A stretch of 64,000 nucleotides of DNA from the NCBI GenBank assembly GCA_028819255.1, contig JAPPMB010000164.1, positions 70,109 to 134,108 on the forward strand. The letters run 5' to 3'. This document shows positions 57,528 through 64,000 of the stretch, piece by piece. The position numbers and the translations under genes are program-made. The stretch's first letter is position 1. Every line of letters starts with the position of its first letter. The DNA comes from Bryobacterales bacterium (GTDB taxonomy: Bacteria > Acidobacteriota > Terriglobia > Bryobacterales > UBA6623). The notes beneath the pieces were generated by a model that saw only the letters and a list, made by a program, of their open reading frames with translations, made no database searches and was not told the origin of the DNA.

Positions 57528-58805
57528 TCACTCGGGAATGCCGGGCGCCGGGTGCGCGGCACACAGTTCCCGGACGCGCCGCCTGCCCCGGGCCAGTGTG
57601 GCGGGATCGCCCGAATCCCGGAGTCCGTCCAGAATGCACTCGCCCAGCACCTCCATTTCCTCCTCCCCCATCCCTCTCGTCGTGGCGGCGGGCGTTCCCA
57701 GGCGGATGCCGCTCGGACGGAGGGGCGGATTCGGGTCGTCGGGAATCACCTGCTTGTTGCAGGTGATCGCAATCCGGTCGAGCGTCTCCTCGGCCTGTCG
57801 CCCGTTGATCCCGAAGCTGCTGACGCAGTCCACGACCATCATGTGGTTCGATGTCCCGCCTGTCACAAGATCGGCGCCGCCCGCGGAAAGCGCGCGCGCC
57901 AGGGCCCGCGCGTTCACCAGCACCTGCCGGCAGTACTCCTTGAAGTCCGGCTGGAGCGCCCTGCCCAGCGCGATGGCGGTGGCCGCCACCTGGTTCATGT
58001 GCGGCCCCCCCTGCAGGCCGGGGAACACCGACTGGTCGACCGCCTTGCGGAACCTCTTCTTGCACAGGATCATGCCGCCCCGGGGGCCCCGCAGCGTCTT
58101 GTGCGTGGTGGTTGTGACGAAGTCGAAGCCGGCGTCGACCGGATTGGAGAGCGCCCCGCCGGCGATCAGGCCGCCGATGTGCGACACGTCGGCCATCGTC
58201 ATCGCTCCGACCTCGTCGGCGATGCTCTTGAACGGGCCGTAGTCGTAGTCCCTCGGATACGACGAGTACCCGCAGACGATCATTCTCGGCCGGTGCCGGC
58301 GGGCACTGCGCCGCAGCACGTCGAAGTCGATGCGGCCCCGGCGGCCGGGATCTGTCTTGTACCGGATCCACTGGAAGAGACGGCCCATGTGGGACACAGG
58401 CGCGCCATGGGTCAGGTGGCCTCCGTGAGAGAGGTCCATGCCCATCACGGTGTCCCCGGGCTTGAGCATGGCGAGGTAGACCGCAGCGTTCATCGGGGCT
58501 CCCGACAGGGGCTGCACGTTGGCGTGCTCGCAGCGGAACAGCGCCTTGGCACGTGAGCGGGCAAGCCTCTCGATGGCGTCCGTAAACTCCTGGCCGCCAT
58601 AGTAGCGTCGGCCGGGATAGCCTTCCGCGTACTTGTTGGTGAAGACCGATCCCAGTGCTGCGAGGACCTCCGGGTAGGTGTAGTTCTCCGACGGGATCAG
58701 CTCGATGCCCTCGGCCTGGCGCCGCTCCTCGCCGGCGAGCGCGGCGAACAGGTCCGGGTCGGATTCCCGGAGCAATTCGCGGGGAGATATGCTGGCGGTG
58801 CCCAT
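57528..58805 (-). CDS. glyA: Serine hydroxymethyltransferase
   Basis: A 425-residue PLP enzyme making glycine and 5,10-methylene-THF from serine. LIPSENYTYPEVLAALGS, NKYAEGYPGRRYYGGQEF, the PLP Lys in TTTTHKTLRGPRGG, and the C-terminal IRLGTPAATTRGMGE are present. GACAAT lies 6 bases before the ATG. An in-frame Met 23 codons upstream adds an unrelated stretch. Confidence 0.96.
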   Translation of the reverse strand: MGTASISPRELLRESDPDLFAALAGEERRQAEGIELIPSENYTYPEVLAALGSVFTNKYAEGYPGRRYYGGQEFTDAIERLARSRAKALFRCEHANVQPLSGAPMNAAVYLAMLKPGDTVMGMDLSHGGHLTHGAPVSHMGRLFQWIRYKTDPGRRGRIDFDVLRRSARRHRPRMIVCGYSSYPRDYDYGPFKSIADEVGAMTMADVSHIGGLIAGGALSNPVDAGFDFVTTTTHKTLRGPRGGMILCKKRFRKAVDQSVFPGLQGGPHMNQVAATAIALGRALQPDFKEYCRQVLVNARALARALSAGGADLVTGGTSNHMMVVDCVSSFGINGRQAEETLDRIAITCNKQVIPDDPNPPLRPSGIRLGTPAATTRGMGEEEMEVLGECILDGLRDSGDPATLARGRRRVRELCAAHPAPGIPE

Positions 58806-59101
58806 CTCTCCATTGTCAGGCAGCGGGAGCCGGACGCCCGGGACCTCGGATCCGAGGCGCCACCCAATCTTCATTGACCTTTAACCGACCTGTTGTCTTC
58901 GGGTAACACAACGTTCCTAGCATGAACATCGGGCGCCCGTCCAGGGATTCCCTGCGGCCGCCGCGCACGAGGGCGACCCGGCCTCCCAGGAAACACGATT
59001 GCGGTGGGGGGACCGGATCCCGAGATTTGTTCAGGAGTGCCGGCCGGACCTGAAAGCGAGTTCGGCGGCCAATCCGATCACTAGTGAGGAGGACTCAATT
59101 C
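58806..59101. other. Divergent region upstream of the secreted protein
   Basis: A 296-base spacer between glyA and the secreted protein. A TTGACC hexamer at 58875 has no matching -10 at usual spacing. The last 20 bases hold a strong ribosome site (GAGGAGGA). Confidence 0.4.
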
Positions 59102-60814
59102 ATGAGACGCGTTCTGATTCCAGGTCTTGTGCTGGCGGCGATCTCCGCCGGGCCGTTCGGCGCGGCGGGCCAGGACATGGAAACGATGACGACGGGCAGC
59201 GGCATTCTGGCGCCGACTCCCGCGAAGGTCCAGATCTGGACCAACAAGCTCGGATACGTGACCGGCGGGCAGATGACGCTGCGCGTTGCTGTCGATCCGA
59301 TGCAGGATGAGACACCTTACACGCTGTTCCTCTATCGAGAGAACATCGAGACCGGCGAGCGGATGTACCTGGACAGCATGCCGAACTCCAATGCGCTGAG
59401 CGAGGAGGTCCAGGACGCCTCAGGGAAGATGGGCGACATGATCGAGGCGCTGCCGCTGGCCGCGACCTCCGCGTCCGCTTCGGCGTGGAGCGGCTCCGTG
59501 CCGCAGGCTGGCCTGTGGCAGTTCGTGGCCGAGGTGCGGAGCATGGACATGACACAGGTCGTGAAGCGCGCCTACGCAAAATTCGTGGTCACACAGAATG
59601 TGCCGGAGGTCTTCGGCGCGGACGGAACCGACACGGAGATCTCGACGGACACGACCTGGTCCAACGACACGATCTACAAGATCCAGTACCAAGTATTCGT
59701 GAATTCCGGAGCGACCCTGACCATCGAGGCCGGCACCCTGATCCTGGCCGAGGGGCAGAATGCGGTGATCGTGGTGGAGAAGGGCGCAAAGATCATGGCT
59801 GAGGGCCGCCGCGAGGCGCCCATCGTGATGACTTGCGACGCCGACGTGGGCCAGCGCGATTCCGGCTGCTGGGCCGGGCTGATCATTCTCGGAAACGCCC
59901 CCATGACACGCGGCGAGGGCCGCGCCGAAGGCGTGATTCCCGAGACCCGTCCTGTCTACGGCGGTGACGACCCGATGGACTCCAGCGGTGTCCTGCGCTA
60001 CGTCCGCGTGGAATTCGCGGGCGTCGACTTCAACCCCGAGACGCAGCCCAACGCGTTCGGGTTCCACGGCGTCGGGGCCGGCACGGTCATCGACCACATT
60101 CAGGCCCACGAGGGCGAGGACGACGGCATCGAGTTCTTCGGCGGCACTGCGAACTGCACGTACTGCGTGTCGAGCGGCTCGAAGGACGACTCGCTCGACT
60201 GGGCGTTCGGCTGGCAGGGGACCGCCCAGTACGTGTTCATCCAGCAGAATCCGACCGGAGAAAACGGCATCGAGGCGGACAACGACAGCCTTGGATTTGA
60301 CAGGACGCCGCGCTCGCATCCGACGCTCTACAACGTGACGATGGTCGGCGGCGTGGCGCAGGACGAGCAAAGCACTTCGGGCGACGGGATGCGGATCCGC
60401 GTCGGAACAGCGGTCACCGCCAGAAACGTCCTGATGACGGGTTTCGGCGGCGACGCGATCGACGTGCTCGACAACTCGCCGGGTCTCTTCGCGGACGGGA
60501 CCAGCAGCATCATGAACTCGATCATCCATGCCAATGGCGGACAAATGGGTGACGCGCAGCTCAAGGGCGGGGTGGCAGCTTCCATCGGGTACGTGGACAC
60601 GGATCCCATGCTGGTGAACGTGCGTTACGAGGCCAACCCCGATCCCCGGCCCATGGTCGGCTCCTATGCGCACAAGATAGGTGCTGCGGCGACGCCGCCG
60701 TCCGACGGCGTGCTGGACACGAGTGCCCAGTGCATCGGTGCATTCTGCAACGGAGAGAACTGGCTCGAGGAGTGGACGTTCTTCGGGGACGAGCTCGACT
60801 ACGACGTTCAGTAG
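59102..60814 (+). CDS. Secreted parallel-beta-helix-like protein
   Basis: A 570-residue exported protein. Signal peptide at residues 1-23 (VLIPGLVLAAISAGPFGAAG). Residues 40-165 look like an immunoglobulin-like domain (VQIWTNKLGYVTGGQMTLRVAVDP). The rest has a right-handed beta-helix pattern: VFVNSGATLTIEAGTLILAEGQNAVIVVEKGAKIMAEG, WAGLIILGNAPM, LRYVRVEFAGVDF, IDHIQAHEGEDDGIEFFGG, TLYNVTMVGG, ARNVLMTGFGGDAID. This is common in surface proteins of Acidobacteriota and Bacteroidota. It has the strongest ribosome site in the window (GAGGAGGA) and a terminator after it, so high expression is likely. Function unknown. Confidence 0.85.
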   Translation: MRRVLIPGLVLAAISAGPFGAAGQDMETMTTGSGILAPTPAKVQIWTNKLGYVTGGQMTLRVAVDPMQDETPYTLFLYRENIETGERMYLDSMPNSNALSEEVQDASGKMGDMIEALPLAATSASASAWSGSVPQAGLWQFVAEVRSMDMTQVVKRAYAKFVVTQNVPEVFGADGTDTEISTDTTWSNDTIYKIQYQVFVNSGATLTIEAGTLILAEGQNAVIVVEKGAKIMAEGRREAPIVMTCDADVGQRDSGCWAGLIILGNAPMTRGEGRAEGVIPETRPVYGGDDPMDSSGVLRYVRVEFAGVDFNPETQPNAFGFHGVGAGTVIDHIQAHEGEDDGIEFFGGTANCTYCVSSGSKDDSLDWAFGWQGTAQYVFIQQNPTGENGIEADNDSLGFDRTPRSHPTLYNVTMVGGVAQDEQSTSGDGMRIRVGTAVTARNVLMTGFGGDAIDVLDNSPGLFADGTSSIMNSIIHANGGQMGDAQLKGGVAASIGYVDTDPMLVNVRYEANPDPRPMVGSYAHKIGAAATPPSDGVLDTSAQCIGAFCNGENWLEEWTFFGDELDYDVQ

Positions 60815-60862
60815 ACTGTCTGGCCAGCGCCGGCGTCCCGGAGACTCCGGCGCGAACCGTCC

Positions 60863-60895
60863 GGGCCCTTCCTCTCGCCGGGGAAGGGCCCTTTT
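60863..60895 (+). terminator. Rho-independent terminator
   Basis: A perfect 10-base-pair stem, GGGCCCTTCC with GGAAGGGCCC, a 9-base loop, then TTTT. It sits 48 bases after the stop of the beta-helix protein gene and is the clearest terminator in the window. Confidence 0.88.
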
Positions 60896-61609
60896 CCTTG
60901 GGGCGAGCAGCCTCTGGCTTCAGTGCCTGCGCGGCCGCCGCACCAGCGGGCCGGCAGGAACCGCCGTGCCGTACCAGCACCTTCGCGCAAGTCCGGATCC
61001 CGCAGCAGCGCCGCCTGACGCCGCCGCAGGGCGGCCTACAAGAAGAGGGAGTGACGCATTGTTCTCAGTGGGGGCATGCGGGCAGGACACCGCATCCTCT
61101 CCACGCTGTCCAGCTCGGGCGGCCCTCGGAACGGACGTCCGAAAAGCCATTCCCGCACCGCACCGCTCCGGCCGGCCGCGCCCGGAGCGACTTTGGCTTC
61201 CTCGCGCCCACCGGCGCTCCTCGTGTCCGAAAGCCGAGAACATGCTCATCTCCCGCGGTCAGACCGACCCCCGCTCCGCAGTCCCGGCGGCGGCGGCCAT
61301 TCCCGCCGCGATGCAGGCGGCAGACATTCCCTATGCTATTCCTCAGACGCGCAAGCCGAGGGCGCTGGGGCTCCGGCCGTGATGTGCCTGAGCCTGCAGC
61401 TTCCGAGAGCGCGGGTCCACGGCAACACCGGTTCTCCTGGGCCCGGCCTCCTGTTCGGAGGCCCAACCGCTTCTTTCCCAGCCGGAACGCCAACACCGGT
61501 GCAGGTTGAGTGGTCGCGCGCCGTTGCGGCTACGCTCGATCCGATCTCGGCAGTGCCAGACGACGACGCATCCGAGACGGTCGGACGCTCGGGAGCGGTT
61601 TCCAAGAGC
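60896..61609. other. Gene-poor region
   Basis: About 0.7 kb between a terminator and a toxin-antitoxin pair. Several frames stay open but none has family similarity. No repeats or RNA genes seen. Confidence 0.5.
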
Positions 61610-61625
61610 ACATGGTATAACATGT
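61610..61625 (+). promoter_or_regulatory. Palindromic operator of the toxin-antitoxin pair
   Basis: An inverted repeat ACATG-N6-CATGT that contains the -10-like TATAAC (61616-61621), located 17 bases before the antitoxin ATG. Ribbon-helix-helix antitoxins typically bind such sites to repress their own operon. Confidence 0.5.
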
Positions 61626-61641
61626 TCTACTAGGATCTGCC

Positions 61642-61902
61642 ATGCCTAACACGAGCGTACACTTTCCGCAATCCGTGCTCGCAGGGCTGAACCGGCTCGC
61701 TAAGGAGCGAGGAATGAGCAGGAACCGGCTGATCGTGGACTCGTGTCGGCGGGTCGTCGAAGAGAGGGAGTCCTGGCCTGCAGACCTGTTCTCGAACGAT
61801 CACTTGAGCGAAGCAGACCTGCATCTCCTCCGGAACGGCGAAGATGGCTTTCTGGACGTCATCGAAGGCGCTCGCAGCAGTCGGGTGCGTCGCCCGTTCT
61901 GA
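61642..61902 (+). CDS. Ribbon-helix-helix antitoxin
   Basis: An 86-residue protein whose N-terminus TSVHFPQSVLAGLNRLAKERGMSRNRLIVDSCRRVV fits the ribbon-helix-helix (CopG/MetJ-like) DNA-binding fold: a short beta strand, then two helices. The C-terminal half should wrap the toxin. Its TGA overlaps the toxin ATG by one base (TGATG), a usual coupling in such pairs. Confidence 0.85.
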   Translation: MPNTSVHFPQSVLAGLNRLAKERGMSRNRLIVDSCRRVVEERESWPADLFSNDHLSEADLHLLRNGEDGFLDVIEGARSSRVRRPF

Positions 61903-62321
61903 TGTTGCTCCTCGATACGAGCGCCGTCTCGGCGGTCATGCATCGACGCCCGAACGCGTTACGCCAGCTGCGCACTGAGCTCCCATCCACGGTTTACCTC
62001 TGCACACCTGTAGCGGCGGAGATATTCTTCGGGTTGTCGCGTCTGGAACCGAACTCACGCCGCCGGCGCCTCCTGGCGGGCGAGTTCCGGCGTTTGCGCG
62101 CGGCGTTACGCTGGGCAGACTGGAGCGAACCGGCATCCCTAGCGTTCGGGCGATGGAAGGCGACTCTACAGCAGCGAGGGACACCGATCCAGGACATGGA
62201 CCTGGCCATCGCGTCGATAGCCCTCAGCCTTCCGGCCCGGCTCGCCACCTGCGACATGCGCCACTTCGCCAAGATTGACGATCTGGACGTGGCCGACTGG
62301 TCCGAGGCCGGGCTTGGCTGA
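61902..62321 (+). CDS. PIN-domain toxin, VapC-like
   Basis: A 139-residue PIN ribonuclease. The four acidic residues of the active site are visible: D5 (LLLDTSAVSAV), E40 (PVAAEIFFGL), D98 or D100 (QDMDLAIASIAL) and D118 (LATCDMRHF). It should cut RNA, often tRNA, when freed from its antitoxin. Preceded by the antitoxin gene with a one-base overlap. Confidence 0.88.
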   Translation: MLLLDTSAVSAVMHRRPNALRQLRTELPSTVYLCTPVAAEIFFGLSRLEPNSRRRRLLAGEFRRLRAALRWADWSEPASLAFGRWKATLQQRGTPIQDMDLAIASIALSLPARLATCDMRHFAKIDDLDVADWSEAGLG

Positions 62322-63084
62322 ATGGTCCGTCTGCGCCAGACGCTGATCCGAGCATCGAGGCGTCTTGCGTCGCCGCACATTCGCCGTCAAATCACCCTGC
62401 GAGAGACCAATGCTGACTACGGGTAGGTCGGTGGCTGTCTCGATGGCGGTGTGGCCGTTGTTCCGGCGGATGTCGACCGTTCCTGCAAGTGCCGGCGGGC
62501 CAGTACCGACTTGCCGCGGCGGTGCCCGGCAGGGAAGCATGGCCAGACCGCATGGGTGGTCCGAGCCCCTCGACCGATGGGGCTTGACTGTGGTTGCCGA
62601 TCAAGCGTTGCCGCTGCGTTGCGGCGAGCAATCCTGCGTGACGGCCTTCGCTCAGGTGATCCAGGCGCAAGAGATTGGGCGACATCGAGGCACGCCTCTC
62701 CAAGCGCTGCGCTCCCTTCCGAGGCTTGACCTTGGCGGACGACCGTGAGGCCGGGATCGAGACCAGGAACGCCGTCAGACAGCTATCCTCGGAATCCTGT
62801 CCTTTCGTTCGTCGCCGCCGGAACCGCAACGTTTTGATCTGCGGCCCTTCCGGCCGAGGCAGAGTCCCCCAGTGGTGCCGGAGAGCATGCAGTGTCCGGC
62901 GACCTGGTGACCGGGGAGGGCCGCACCCGGCTGGCCATCATCTCGCAGCGCAGACCGATGCGAGACGATCAGCTCCCTCGGGCCGAGCGCCCGCCTTCGC
63001 ATCGTTCCGGGGTGAGACGGCGGTCCGGGGCATTCGCCGAATTCAGGATCGCCCGCAGTCGCGTTCTCAAGAGGGGGAGACCGC
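62322..63084. other. Gene-poor region
   Basis: About 0.76 kb with no convincing gene. Frames on both strands are open in part but lack family similarity. It separates the toxin-antitoxin pair from the TPR protein. Confidence 0.5.
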
Positions 63085-64000
63085 CTACATCAGGCGGAAC
63101 GCGATCTCGAGGCGCACCCGCGAAGGCACCTTGGCGCCCCCATTCCGCCGGCGCGCCGCCCGGAACCTCCACTCCCGCACGGCCTCCACGGCCTTCTCGT
63201 CCAGTCCAAGGCCCAGGTGCCGAAGCACGACGGCGTTCCTCGCCTTGCCGTCCACGTCGATGTCAACCTGCAGCAGGACGCTGCCCTCGTGGTTGGCGAT
63301 GCGGGCCTCGTCGGTGTACCGCGGCTCCGTGCGCTCCAGGAGGATTGCGGACTGGATGCCGTCCCCGGAGGCGAGCGGGCCCAGATCCACGGACTCGGCG
63401 GCGCTGGAGCGAGCCCTGCGGAAGGCGAGCGCGCGCTCCTCGAGGGGCGCCGCCTCGTCTGGGCGTGACATCTTGTGAAGCAGCCGTGCAAAGTGCTCCA
63501 GAGTGACGATCGTGTCGGGGTGGGCGGCTCCGACCCCGTCCTGCCTGATGGCGAGAGCGGTGCGATAGTAGCTCTCGGCCTTCGGGTACAGGACCAGGTT
63601 TTCGTACAGGACCGCGAGGTTGTTCACGCTGGTGGCCACGTCGGGATGTTCGCGTCCGAGCAGGCGTGTGCGGATCCCGAAGGCCAGCTTGTAGAACCGC
63701 TCGGCCAGGGCGTACTTCACGCGCAGATGGTAGTAGCGCCCGATGTCGTTGAGCAGGGCCGCATACTCTGCGCTCTCGGCACCCCAGGCCTGTCTGGCGA
63801 TCGGGTCCGCCTCCCGGTAGAGCTCTTCGGGCAGTGCGTAGTCGCCGCGGCCGAGGTGCAGCCGCGCGAGTTCCATCAGTGGGACGATCCGACGCGGGTC
63901 GTCCGTCGCAAAACCTTGCGAGCGCGCGCGGGCCCGCCGGAGAATGCGCTCCGCCTGGTCGAATTCCATCGACGCAACGGCTCGCCGGGCCGAGTCGATG
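63085..64000 (-). CDS. TPR protein with TonB C-terminal domain (partial)
   Basis: The reading frame runs off the right edge of the window (no stop before position 64000 on the minus strand), so the N-terminus is missing. The visible part has tetratricopeptide pairs of the Kinesin-light-chain type (AALLNDIGRYYHLRVKYALAERFYKLAFGIRTRLLGREHPDVATSVNNLAVLYEN, and YPKAESYYRTALAIRQDGVGAAHPDTIVTLEHFARLLH) followed by a TonB C-terminal domain (PRYTDEARIANHEGSVLLQVDIDVDGKARNAVVLRHLGLGLDEKAVEAVREWRF). The TonB end suggests contact with outer-membrane or periplasmic partners. Similar TPR/TonB-C proteins occur often in Acidobacteriota. Confidence 0.85.
   Translation of the reverse strand, partial: IDSARRAVASMEFDQAERILRRARARSQGFATDDPRRIVPLMELARLHLGRGDYALPEELYREADPIARQAWGAESAEYAALLNDIGRYYHLRVKYALAERFYKLAFGIRTRLLGREHPDVATSVNNLAVLYENLVLYPKAESYYRTALAIRQDGVGAAHPDTIVTLEHFARLLHKMSRPDEAAPLEERALAFRRARSSAAESVDLGPLASGDGIQSAILLERTEPRYTDEARIANHEGSVLLQVDIDVDGKARNAVVLRHLGLGLDEKAVEAVREWRFRAARRRNGGAKVPSRVRLEIAFRLM

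Noticed and set aside
56214-58556. Long open frame opposite the MFS/spermidine synthase and glyA genes
   Set aside because: It runs across two clearly real minus-strand genes, its translation has no family similarity and is rich in Arg, His and Gly, as expected of GC-rich antisense frames.
58806-58874. Glycine riboswitch before glyA
   Set aside because: No conserved glycine-aptamer helices; the -10-like hexamer lies too close to the ATG for a leader.

Overview
The window is a GC-rich (roughly two-thirds G+C), densely coded stretch of a Gram-negative bacterial chromosome. The gene mix best fits an uncultured member of Acidobacteriota: futalosine-pathway menaquinone genes, a potassium-type membrane pyrophosphatase, DUF4159, a fused MFS/spermidine synthase, a bactofilin, a multiheme cytochrome with TPRs and many secreted proteins without a known family. 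This placement is inference from content only; no rRNA or other phylogenetic marker is present. I found no tRNA, rRNA or CRISPR array.

Layout. 0.4-2.3 kb: a secreted protein made of four Cache-like units. 2.3-3.1 kb: non-coding DNA with a transposase remnant. 3.1-5.2 kb: membrane pyrophosphatase (minus). 5.6-12.5 kb: a plus-strand block with a kinase-like/dCMP deaminase fusion, cobalamin adenosyltransferase, orphan sugar-binding lipoprotein, TadA, then MetK and AhcY (activated methyl cycle) and a DUF4159 protein. 12.4-16.1 kb: a minus-strand group of Tex-like protein, RNase HII and a small membrane protein. 16.1-21.6 kb: a secreted protein, an HMG-CoA-synthase-like/DUF35 fusion paired with a thiolase, a GNAT enzyme and a Gfo/Idh/MocA oxidoreductase. 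21.6-26.1 kb: a minus-strand glycan operon (DUF1015, GH29 fucosidase, GH105-like hydrolase). 26.1-27.9 kb: a decayed region. 28.3-30.2 kb: mqnA-mqnC. 30.3-32.2 kb: a secreted beta-rich protein and enoyl-CoA hydratase. 32.16-33.59 kb: an IS4-family element with terminal repeats, near-perfect target duplication and a frameshifted transposase. 33.7-38.3 kb: a methyltransferase, then a sulfatase translationally coupled to an eight-heme TPR cytochrome. 38.6-46.4 kb: threonine synthase, dihydroxy-acid dehydratase, MsrB, HAD phosphatase, methyltransferase, SixA, IF-1, amidohydrolase and M20 peptidase. 46.9-49.3 kb: bactofilin, methyltransferase and TPR protein. 49.3-58.8 kb: TrpD, SucC-SucD-Ndk, acyl-CoA carboxyltransferase, a GT2/GT21 glycosyltransferase, MFS/spermidine synthase and GlyA. 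59.1-60.9 kb: a secreted beta-helix-like protein with a strong ribosome site and a clear terminator. 61.6-62.3 kb: a ribbon-helix-helix/PIN toxin-antitoxin pair. 63.1-64.0 kb: a TPR/TonB-C protein cut by the window edge.

How the genes fit together. Core metabolism (methyl cycle, menaquinone, TCA substrate-level phosphorylation, one-carbon and amino-acid synthesis) is mixed with a secreted glycan-degradation set (fucosidase, GH105-like hydrolase, sulfatase). No single block is an obvious defence or secretion island. The most unusual material is architectural: the Cache-only secreted protein, a Tex homologue with a disordered insert and arginine/glycine-rich tail, an HMGS-like/DUF35 fusion without the catalytic cysteine, a GH105 enzyme with a peptidase-like front domain, and the sulfatase-octaheme pair. 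A window-wide pattern also stands out: several unlinked genes carry a -10-like hexamer only 6-10 bases before the start codon and no ribosome site, which suggests leaderless transcripts.
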